DNA of 7,375 bases from Caldifarciminota bacterium (GTDB lineage: Bacteria; Hydrothermota; Hydrothermia; S141-80), in the NCBI GenBank assembly GCA_027053375.1, contig JALUJC010000302.1:1-7375 (forward strand), given 5' to 3'. This document shows positions 1 through 6,347 of the stretch, piece after piece. The position numbers and the translations under genes are program-made. How positions within the stretch are numbered: the stretch's first letter is position 1; each line of letters opens with the position of its first letter. The notes under the pieces are model-generated. The model made no database searches. It was given only the letters and a program-made list of their open reading frames with translations, and was not told the DNA's origin.

Positions 1-736
1 CACATGGAAAACACACTATGCCCGCCGGGGGATCCGGAAATTCTTCGCCTACTTCCAGGCGTATACCCACACCTGGGGGGATCCGGAAAGGCTGGAGGAA
101 CTGCTCCGGATTCTGCAGGATGATCCGGATATGGTGGGGTTTTCCGTAAGCTCCCGGCCGGACACGCTCAGCGATGCCCATCTCCAGGTGCTCTCCCGGT
201 TCCGCGACCGCATGGACGTCTGGCTGGATATGGGGCTGGAGTCTGCCAACCCCGCCACCCTCCGGCGCGTGGTACGCGGACATGGCGTGGCGGCTTTTGT
301 GGACGCCGTGCTTCGCGCCCATGCACACGGAATCAAAATCTGTGCCCACCTGATTCTGGGGCTCCCCGGGGACACCCCGGCAGACTGGCGAGAGGGCGTA
401 CATCTTCTTGCCGTCCTCCAGGTGGAAGGCGTCAAATTCCACCCCCTGTACATCCCGCGCACTGCACCGATCCGGGAACTCTACGAGCGAGGAAAGATCC
501 GCCTTCTGACACGGCGCACCTACACCCGCGCGGTGGCCCAGCTGCTGGAAGAACTCCCGGCATCCACCGTGGTGCACCGACTCACAGGAGAAACCCATCC
601 GGAGGAACTGGTTGCCCCCGCATGGGTGCTGGAAAAAACCCGCGTGATTCAGGAAATTGAACAGATTCTCCGGGAAAGGGGATCCTGGCAGGGGAAACGG
701 GCCTTCAGCGGTGCCAGAGGGCAACCGTCTGTTTGA
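1..736 (+). CDS. yhcC: Radical SAM protein, YhcC family (TIGR01212-like), 5' end outside window
   Basis: The open frame enters from the left edge (first full codon at base 2) and gives 244 residues before TGA at 734-736. An internal ATG at 131 is not the real start, because family-typical sequence lies upstream of it: KFFAYFQAYTHTWG matches the strand and loop after the cluster-binding segment in YhcC proteins. Further family landmarks follow: GFSVSSRPDTLSD, LDMGLESANPATLRRVVRGH, KICAHLILGLPGDT, GVKFHPLY, the VVHRLTGE segment and the terminal RGSWQGKR. The CxxxCxxC iron-sulfur motif would be in the missing N-terminus, so catalytic competence cannot be judged. Family members are about 300 residues, so about four fifths is visible. 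The substrate of YhcC is not established as far as I know. About 11 residues past the usual GSWQGKR end are encoded in the overlap with the convergent gene. Family call is firm; function is not. Confidence 0.93.
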   Translation, partial: TWKTHYARRGIRKFFAYFQAYTHTWGDPERLEELLRILQDDPDMVGFSVSSRPDTLSDAHLQVLSRFRDRMDVWLDMGLESANPATLRRVVRGHGVAAFVDAVLRAHAHGIKICAHLILGLPGDTPADWREGVHLLAVLQVEGVKFHPLYIPRTAPIRELYERGKIRLLTRRTYTRAVAQLLEELPASTVVHRLTGETHPEELVAPAWVLEKTRVIQEIEQILRERGSWQGKRAFSGARGQPSV

Positions 737-2330
737 CACGGACCTGGCGCCCTCCCGCGCGCCCCTCCAGCCACACCACATACAGTCCCGGGAGAAGTCT
801 CTGACCTCCCTCTCCCGTTCCATCCCACAGAACCTCACCCCGTGCACCCGTCACGGTATTTTCGCGCAGGCGGCGCACGAGACGTCCCCGATCATCATAG
901 ATGCGCAGGGAGAGAAGAACCGGACCGGACAGGGGAAGGGCATACCGAATCCGCAATCGTTCACGTTCCGGGCGAAAAACTTTCCGTGAGACCCAGAGCG
1001 AAACTTCCTGCACAGGTTCCCCCTGCTCCACGCTGTTGGGCGCCGCCGGGGTGGACCCCGAAGGGGCCTGACTTGGCGTCCAGGAGGCGGGATCAAAGGC
1101 GTCCACCGCAGCGGACCAGCGTTCAAGGGAACGCTCCGCAGGAAGATGGTCTGCACGATAGGCCACGCTGTCCTGGATCACGCCCGACAGAAACAGCCTC
1201 AGTGTTTCGCGCTGGTTGTTCAGAACAGGAAATCCCTCCACCTGCCAGACAGAAAGATCCCCATACTGGGCACGAAACGCGCCCGTGTCCCCGGTCAGCA
1301 CCACATAGGCACCGGGAAGAAGCACCGTATCCGGCAGCAAACCGCGGGTCCCGGCGGCATCCTCCAGCACACCCGATCGGATGCGCAGGGTCTCCGGGGT
1401 GTGGTTCCAGAGTTCCACCCATTCCACCGATCCATTGGGAAGCACCTCGGTGATGCGGAGCCCCTGGAGGGTGCCGGCACGGTACAGGTCCAGCGTATCG
1501 TTCTCGGGTACGGTATCCCCGGGAAGCGCACCCACACCATGGATCTTCTGCAACACACTCTGGATGGAAACAATCAGTGGGATCTGGAAGGTATCGCCAG
1601 GGAGTAGCGGGGGTATGCGGAGAGAGTCCTCTCCCGCGCCGGTACGGGTCCACCTCACCACCGCGTCCTGTGCATCCAGATACCCCCCGTTCCAGACCAG
1701 CATCCACAGCGTATCCCCGGTTCCCTCCCGGGCACTCACCCCCAGATCCAGGGGTCGGGTCGTGCGGTTGGGTCCACCCGGGGTGCTCCCCACCGGGTTC
1801 TCGTGCCAGTTGCCGGGATCCCCTCCGCCTGCATAGGGATTCCAGCGCTCCATGGAATGGCCATCCCCGGTCAGCCAGCCCCCGGGAAACCGATCCAGGA
1901 GCTGCGTTCCACGATACAGGCCAAGGGTGTCGGTACTGGAAAGGCCATTCCCGAGATCCGTGTCGCCGGGACGGAGCACCACGGTTCCCGGCGCAAGAGG
2001 CAGAAGGGGGTTTGCCGCACACAGGGATGTGGCGTATTCCGGATCCAGCACCACCGCAAAGGCTCCCGGGGCCAGGGTGGTGGCGCCGAGGATGGCCCCC
2101 GGATGCAGGCCGTGCAGGGTGGTATCCTGCCAGGGCAGAAGGGTGTCCCGTTCCACGTTGTCCTGAAGGGTCAGATGCTGAAGGGAGACCGCGGTGTCGC
2201 AGGTATTGTAAAGTTCAACAAACTCCCGACAATCCCCCGCAGAACCTGCCCCGCTTTCCGGTCCCTGAGGGTTGTGCAGCACCTCATTGAGGACCAGACA
2301 GGAAGCGATCAGCATCCACAGGGGGTGCAT
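705..2330 (-). CDS. Secreted protein with two lamin-tail domains and a C-terminal FlgD-like Ig domain
   Basis: 541 residues. Residues 1-15 are a short hydrophobic leader (MHPLWMLIASC) containing a lipobox-like IASC, but with no basic n-region. First lamin-tail (LTD) module, about 13-190: it opens with LNEVLHNP, EFVELYN follows, and it closes with the family-typical SMERWNP...GSTPGGPN. Residues 193-290 look like a CARDB-type beta-sandwich (LDLGVSAREGTGDTLWMLV). Second LTD, about 291-433: LRITEVLPNG, EWVELWN, closing SLERW...SGSTPAAPN. Residues 443-541 are FlgD/T9SS-like Ig: RIYDDRGRLVRRL, then LWDGTGEGG and LLPGLYVVWLEG. LTD proteins of this kind are extracellular, and the C-terminal fold resembles export or anchoring domains; the role is inferred as surface structure or adhesion. 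The ATG directly follows the TGA of the glycosyltransferase in the same frame, so it cannot start further upstream. No clear ribosome site is seen, so translation is probably coupled. The 3' end overlaps the convergent radical SAM gene. Confidence 0.88.
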   Translation of the reverse strand: MHPLWMLIASCLVLNEVLHNPQGPESGAGSAGDCREFVELYNTCDTAVSLQHLTLQDNVERDTLLPWQDTTLHGLHPGAILGATTLAPGAFAVVLDPEYATSLCAANPLLPLAPGTVVLRPGDTDLGNGLSSTDTLGLYRGTQLLDRFPGGWLTGDGHSMERWNPYAGGGDPGNWHENPVGSTPGGPNRTTRPLDLGVSAREGTGDTLWMLVWNGGYLDAQDAVVRWTRTGAGEDSLRIPPLLPGDTFQIPLIVSIQSVLQKIHGVGALPGDTVPENDTLDLYRAGTLQGLRITEVLPNGSVEWVELWNHTPETLRIRSGVLEDAAGTRGLLPDTVLLPGAYVVLTGDTGAFRAQYGDLSVWQVEGFPVLNNQRETLRLFLSGVIQDSVAYRADHLPAERSLERWSAAVDAFDPASWTPSQAPSGSTPAAPNSVEQGEPVQEVSLWVSRKVFRPERERLRIRYALPLSGPVLLSLRIYDDRGRLVRRLRENTVTGARGEVLWDGTGEGGQRLLPGLYVVWLEGRAGGRQVRVKQTVALWHR

Positions 2331-3440
2331 TCAGCGCGATAAAGGGGTGAGCACCGCATCCAGCACCGCACGGGTGGCTTCCGGCCGCCCCAGGGCGCGG
2401 GCACGTGAGGCCAGTCGGTCGTACCAGTCGGGATTGTCCAGTAGATAGGCGATCAGCTGGGGCAGTTCCTCTTTCTTTTTCAGATAGTACCCGGCACCGC
2501 TCCGTTGAATAAACCGTGCATTCCCCTGCTCCTGCCCGGGAATGGGGTGGATCAGCAACAGGGGTTTCCCCAGGGCCAGCGATTCGGCAACGGTCAGCCC
2601 GCCCCCTTTAGAAACCACCACATCGCTCATCTGAACCCACGGGGCCGGATGTTCCACAAATCCCAGAATATGGGCCTTCATGCCCGCCTTTCGGGTGGCC
2701 TGCTTCAACCTCTCCTGTAACCGACGATTCCGTCCGGCAAACACCACCCACTGGGTTCGATCACGAAGCGCGTGCAGCAGGGGAAAGAACTTCTCGATGG
2801 GGGTGGTCCCCATGGCCCCCGCGGTCATCAGAACCGTAAAACGATGGGGGTCCAGCCCCACCCTGGAACGAAGATCCCGTGGATCCTGTACCCGAATCTC
2901 CACAAATTCCTTCCGGAGGGGAATCCCTGCATCCACGATCTGATCGGGCGATGCGCCCAGCCGAATGTATCCCAGGCGGGTGGCGTGGGTGGGCGCCACA
3001 TAAAGATCCACACCCGGGCTCAACCAGGCAGGATGAGGTTCATAATCTGTGATGATCTGGAGAACCCGGGGCGATCTGCCCTGACGGTGACGTTTGAGCC
3101 AGGTCATCACATCTCCGCCCAGAAAGTGAGTGGACACCACCACATCCGGGCGGGTTTCCCGGACCACCTTCAGGAGATTTCGCCGGAAAAGCCCCACCCA
3201 CGTGGATCGCACCGATGCAGGCACGGAGCGACCCATTTCATAGATGCCCAGCCAGAGATAATGCCCCCAGTCTGACAGCTCGGCGTACAACCAGGCCCAG
3301 ACCTTCTCAACCCGGGACAGGGACACCGTATCCACCACGACCACTTCCACCCCATGGGTTCGCAGCGCATCTTCCAGGGCGCGGGCGGCCATGCGGTGTC
3401 CATGGCCATAGGATGCCGTCAGAACCAGAACCTTCATCAC
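2331..3440 (-). CDS. UgtP/MGDG-synthase-like glycosyltransferase (GT28), putative processive diacylglycerol glycosyltransferase
   Basis: 369 residues, close to the length of Bacillus UgtP. The N-terminal MGDG-synthase-type domain starts KVLVLTASYGHGH (residues 3-15), the glycine/histidine loop of the family. RPDVVVSTHFLGGD (97-110) and ITDYEPHPAW (130-139) follow. The C-terminal GT28 half has FTVLMTAGAMG (201-211), GFVEHPAPWVQMSDVVVSKG (260-279), LTVAESLALGKPLLL (282-296) and the nucleotide-sugar signature PIPGQEQGNARF (299-310). By family, it transfers sugar from a UDP-sugar to a membrane lipid at the inner face of the cytoplasmic membrane. Glucose versus galactose, and the number of sugars added, cannot be read from sequence. 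The gene may start at GTG 3440 (GTGA overlap with the protease stop) or at ATG 3437 (TGATG). The GGTGG at 3442-3446 sits better for the ATG. MurG is a less likely alternative, because the N-terminal domain is of MGDG-synthase type. Confidence 0.9.
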   Translation of the reverse strand: MMKVLVLTASYGHGHRMAARALEDALRTHGVEVVVVDTVSLSRVEKVWAWLYAELSDWGHYLWLGIYEMGRSVPASVRSTWVGLFRRNLLKVVRETRPDVVVSTHFLGGDVMTWLKRHRQGRSPRVLQIITDYEPHPAWLSPGVDLYVAPTHATRLGYIRLGASPDQIVDAGIPLRKEFVEIRVQDPRDLRSRVGLDPHRFTVLMTAGAMGTTPIEKFFPLLHALRDRTQWVVFAGRNRRLQERLKQATRKAGMKAHILGFVEHPAPWVQMSDVVVSKGGGLTVAESLALGKPLLLIHPIPGQEQGNARFIQRSGAGYYLKKKEELPQLIAYLLDNPDWYDRLASRARALGRPEATRAVLDAVLTPLSR

Positions 3441-5827
3441 TCCACCGTAAAGCTTTTCGCCACCCGTCCTTCAGGAGTCTGAAGCACGACCCGATAGACA
3501 CCCCGTCCCAGCGATGCAGGAGGGGTCCAGATGATCTTACCACGTCCCACCGTGAGGGCCTGGAGCGGGAAATGGGCCACCCGCCCCCCTCCCAGCCGGT
3601 AGATCCACAGGCTTGCCACCCCGGGGACCCGTGCCTCATAAGGGATCACCAGCCGGCGATGGCTCCCCACACGGAACGGGTTGGGATAGGGGGTCAGCAA
3701 CCGGACGGCTGCGGAGACCTTGGACCCCGTTGCAGGTTCCTGCTGGATTGCACGGTATGCCTGCAGGATTCCCCATCCGCTGATGGGGTTCGGGGAAGCG
3801 TATCCCTCCGGTTGCCGGGCTGTTTGCAAAAGAACCTCCCGCAAATGCGCGGCATCCCAGTCCGGATGGGCCTGCCACACCACCGCCACCGCACCTGCCG
3901 CCAGGGCGGTGGCCACAGAGGTACCCCGGGTGATCACCACATAACCACCGGTATCCGGAACTTCGGCCTGATAGGGGGCCAGCAGTTCAGGTTTGATCCG
4001 TCCGTCTGCCGTGGGGCCAAATCCCTGCATGGCCACCACACGGTCGCTGTCGTCCACACCGCCCATGGCCAGGATGCCTCTTGCATCCGCAGGTGCCAGA
4101 AGCGAGGTATCCCCCTGTGCAGGGACAGAAAGATGCGAGGTGTTGCCCATGGCGGTCACCACCAGCATGCCCCGAGAAAGGGCCCGGGACGCAGCACGGG
4201 AAGACACCGGGCGCTGCCCATCCAGGTCCCCGGGGCTGTACCACGCGGGGCTGACCCGACCATATCCCAGTGAACTGGACAGAACCCTCGCCCCATGGGC
4301 GAGTCCCCACTCCATGCCGGCCACCCAGAAATCCTCTTCCAGCACGTGCTCAAAATCGGTTTTGGCGCGCTCGGTTCGCGCCAGATACAGCACGACCCCC
4401 GGTGCGGTCCCCACCCACTGTCCGGCCCATTGTCCGGCCAGCAGTGTGAGCATCCGGTTGCCGTGTCCGGAGATCCCTTCCGTGGAGACATCCGGGTCTC
4501 CTCGCATCCGGAACAGGGGCGTGTCCGAGGGGAAAACCACCCGATCGGCCATGCCCACCCGCACATCGGTGATCTGTCCGGTTCGCAGGTCCATGGCCCG
4601 AACCCGATCCAGGTCCCGGAAATACAGCCGGGCGTCGGTTGCCCGTATCCCCAGGAGAACCACGGTGGAAGGGATCCCCAGCAGGGTATCCCGCACCACA
4701 CCGCTGCCCGGCACAAGGTCCACCCACCGCACGTCCGTGCTTCCGCGCAAAACCACCCGAAGGGTCTCCCCATCCACCACCGCCACAGCCTGGACCGCCG
4801 GCACTGCCCAGACCTGTGTCGTGCCCCTCAGGACACGCAGGGTATCCTCCAGCCGGTAGAGGGTCCAGTCTCCCGGGTGCGCCACCCAGAGCGGCCACCG
4901 GGACTCCGCCACCTCCAGAACGTTTTCCAGCAACGCACCGGTGGACTCCTTCCACTGCACGCGACGCAAACCCTCTCCTCCCACCCAGATCCACAGGGTC
5001 AGCGTGTCACCGTTGAGGCGAAAGGTGGGGAACAAAAGGGTCCCGTTCAGAGACCATGCGGTATCCTGAAGGACCTGAAATGCGGTATCCACCAACCACA
5101 CATGCACCCCACCGGGTTCCAGCGCCAGCACGCGGAGGGTATCCGCGCGTTTTTGCAGGCGGGGAGCATAGGCATTCCGGCTTCCCGGAAGCGTAAGCGG
5201 AACGCGCCATCCTCCGGGGGTATAGCGTGAAAGGGCCAGCACCCAGCCCCCCGTCCCCCGGTTATAGAGATCGGCTTCCTGGGCCCAGGCCCACACCACC
5301 GCTCCTCCGGAAAGGGCATCCAGATCCTGTACATACACCACCGAATCCACAGCAAAAGGCCAGATGCCTGTGGGTGTGGCCAGATGATCTCCACTCTCAA
5401 AATCATAGGTGGCCTGAATCTGGCCGTTCACCCAGAGATGTCGGGTCGCGGGGAAGGTGGAATCAAAACCAGCATCCAGCATCACCACCGGAACACCCGC
5501 GCCAATGTACCCCGCCTCATGGGCACGAATCACGTCCAGCTGTTGCAGGGGATGGCGGGCGGCACCGTAGTCATACTGCAACCCTTTTTCCCGGGGCGTA
5601 TGGGGAAGAGGGTCGGTGGATCCCTTCAGCCGGGCGACAGGAGCCACAGGCACCAGGGGGAGCGCCACATGCTGGAGTGCTGGATCCGCGGGATTCCACC
5701 AGGCACTGATCAGACCTGTGAGGGAAGAGGAGGTCCGGACCCTGCCCCCAAGCGCCTCAATCAACGCGGGAGATCCACCCTGGATCCAGTAGGGCACCGC
5801 AGCCAGCAACCACAGAACGGTCGGCAC
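3437..5827 (-). CDS. Secreted S8 subtilisin-like serine protease with a ~300-residue beta-rich insertion and PNPF-type C-terminal sorting-like domain
   Basis: 796 residues. Hydrophobic leader at about 4-14 without basic residues. Catalytic Asp118 lies in VPVVMLDAGFD. After YDFESGD (141-147) comes a long segment (about 149-450) with recurrent DTLRV/GETLRV strands, then catalytic His455 in SGHGNRMLTLLAG, oxyanion Asn562 in VVTAMGN and catalytic Ser637 in TRGTSVATALAAG. The triad is therefore complete. Asp to His is 337 residues, against a few tens in ordinary subtilases. The inserted part looks like a beta-propeller (inference). Residues about 705-796 begin YPNPF (714-718) and end VYRVVLQTPEGRVAKSFTVE, a Por_Secre_tail/T9SS type A-like domain. 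GTG 5827 is the only usable start, because in-frame TGA 5837-5839 lies just upstream. First gene of a three-gene run, 29 nt downstream of tRNA-Lys. Natural substrate unknown. Confidence 0.92.
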   Translation of the reverse strand: MPTVLWLLAAVPYWIQGGSPALIEALGGRVRTSSSLTGLISAWWNPADPALQHVALPLVPVAPVARLKGSTDPLPHTPREKGLQYDYGAARHPLQQLDVIRAHEAGYIGAGVPVVMLDAGFDSTFPATRHLWVNGQIQATYDFESGDHLATPTGIWPFAVDSVVYVQDLDALSGGAVVWAWAQEADLYNRGTGGWVLALSRYTPGGWRVPLTLPGSRNAYAPRLQKRADTLRVLALEPGGVHVWLVDTAFQVLQDTAWSLNGTLLFPTFRLNGDTLTLWIWVGGEGLRRVQWKESTGALLENVLEVAESRWPLWVAHPGDWTLYRLEDTLRVLRGTTQVWAVPAVQAVAVVDGETLRVVLRGSTDVRWVDLVPGSGVVRDTLLGIPSTVVLLGIRATDARLYFRDLDRVRAMDLRTGQITDVRVGMADRVVFPSDTPLFRMRGDPDVSTEGISGHGNRMLTLLAGQWAGQWVGTAPGVVLYLARTERAKTDFEHVLEEDFWVAGMEWGLAHGARVLSSSLGYGRVSPAWYSPGDLDGQRPVSSRAASRALSRGMLVVTAMGNTSHLSVPAQGDTSLLAPADARGILAMGGVDDSDRVVAMQGFGPTADGRIKPELLAPYQAEVPDTGGYVVITRGTSVATALAAGAVAVVWQAHPDWDAAHLREVLLQTARQPEGYASPNPISGWGILQAYRAIQQEPATGSKVSAAVRLLTPYPNPFRVGSHRRLVIPYEARVPGVASLWIYRLGGGRVAHFPLQALTVGRGKIIWTPPASLGRGVYRVVLQTPEGRVAKSFTVE

Positions 5828-5838
5828 GACCTCCCCTC
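5828..5838 (-). promoter_or_regulatory. Ribosome binding site of the subtilase gene
   Basis: On the minus strand the bases GAGGGGAGGTC directly precede GTG 5827. The GGAGG core lies only 2 nt from the start codon, which is close, while the upstream GAGG lies 7 nt away, which is near optimal. An in-frame TGA overlaps the site and rules out a longer protein. Confidence 0.6.
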
Positions 5839-5856
5839 AAGGTTTCCTCACCGGAA

Positions 5857-5932
5857 TGGTGCGCCGCCCAGGACTCGAACCTGGAACCCGCGGATTAAGA
5901 ATCCGCTGCTCTGCCAGTTGAGCTAGCGGCGC
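5857..5932 (-). tRNA. trnK: tRNA-Lys (anticodon CTT) with encoded CCA
   Basis: A 76-nt cloverleaf reads on the minus strand from 5932. The parts are: acceptor stem GCGCCGC/GCGGCGC; TA; D stem GCTC/GAGC with loop AACTGGCA; anticodon stem GCGGA/TCCGC with loop TTCTTAA; five-base variable region GGGTT; T stem CCAGG/CCTGG with loop TTCGAGT; discriminator A; and CCA at 5857-5859. Loop positions 34-36 are CTT, which reads the lysine codon AAG. All four stems pair without mismatch, and 18 of 21 pairs are GC. The 3' end lies 29 nt before the protease start codon on the same strand. Confidence 0.97.
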
Positions 5933-5946
5933 ACCGCTGGGGTTCA

Positions 5947-5975
5947 AGTATACAACCCTGTCATCGATCCTTCAA
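5947..5975 (-). promoter_or_regulatory. Sigma70-type promoter for tRNA-Lys and perhaps the downstream operon
   Basis: On the minus strand, TTGAAG (5970-5975, a -35-like box) is followed after exactly 17 nt by TATACT (5947-5952, a -10 box one base from consensus). The tRNA 5' end lies 14 nt beyond the -10 box, so transcription would start about 7-9 nt upstream of the mature tRNA. The region is locally AT-richer than its surroundings. No other promoter is visible before the protease gene. Confidence 0.72.
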
Positions 5976-5999
5976 CGAAGCGTGTACTGTGGGGATGTT

Positions 6000-6312
6000 C
6001 CGTTGTACCAGCGTCGCCCGCACAGGAAGAAGCACGTCCATCTTTCCGGATCCGCCGGAACAGTCCTCCAGCACAAGGGAGGGGTGGAGCGCCATCTGTC
6101 GCAGGATGGTCAGCGCACGAAGGATTTGCAGGGGTTTCCGATGGCCCTGCTTCAGTTGTTCATAAAGCCGGGATCGGGGTTCATGACAGGTGGCTTCCTG
6201 CTCGGGTCTCATCGTGCACAGACCACTTCTTCCACCCGGGGAGGGAGATCCCACGCCGCCTTCTCTTTTCTTTGGTCCTGTTCTGAAAAAAACCTCCCTG
6301 GCCCGTGCGGAT
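6000..6312 (-). pseudogene. Decayed fragment of an SNF2-family helicase, spread over three reading frames
   Basis: Three adjacent minus-strand pieces, each in a different frame, line up with the segment linking the two RecA-like lobes of SNF2 helicases. Piece A (about 6312-6265) reads FFQNRTKEK, like the family's PFxLRRTKEKV. Piece B (6250-6215) reads DLPPRVEEVVCA, the conserved LPPxxE strand. Piece C (from 6212) reads MRPEQEA, then SRLYEQLKQ, ILRALTILRQMALHPSLV and SGKMDVLLP. Between B and C two bases (CG) remain where an arginine codon would be expected, consistent with a one-base deletion. Only about 100 of the several hundred or more residues of such a helicase remain, and both flanks are unrelated, so this is a relic. 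Piece C alone could be called a 97-residue gene (5961-6254), but its first 14 residues are not helicase-like. Identification is by motif memory, not by a search. Confidence 0.68.
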
Positions 6313-6321
6313 GATGGGTGG
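6286..6321 (-). terminator. Possible weak intrinsic terminator after the membrane-protein operon
   Basis: On the minus strand, CCACCC (6316-6321) can pair with GGGAGG (6293-6298) with one mismatch, across a 17-nt loop. Seven T residues (6286-6292) follow at once. It sits about 30 nt beyond the stop codon of the membrane protein, a sensible place for a terminator. The stem is short and imperfect, and the T-run also falls inside the helicase relic, so this is tentative. Confidence 0.3.
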
Positions 6322-6347
6322 GGTTACGATGACGGTCTTCTGCGAAC

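Noticed and set aside
27..89. A 14-bp direct repeat GGGGGATCCGGAAA (27-40 and 76-89).
   Set aside because: Both copies lie inside the conserved radical SAM coding region, in different frames and with family-consistent residues. It looks like chance in GC-rich sequence.
842..5926. Many long plus-strand open frames opposite the operon, for example 3215-4273 and 4295-5230.
   Set aside because: They are shadows of the minus-strand genes. They are rich in Pro, Arg, His and Gly, show no recognisable motifs, and arise from high GC content.
5961..6254. A 97-residue minus-strand gene with a start at 6254.
   Set aside because: Its first 14 residues run across the LPPRVEEVV motif in the wrong frame. 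The remainder is an SNF2 segment lacking both lobes, so it is treated as part of the relic.
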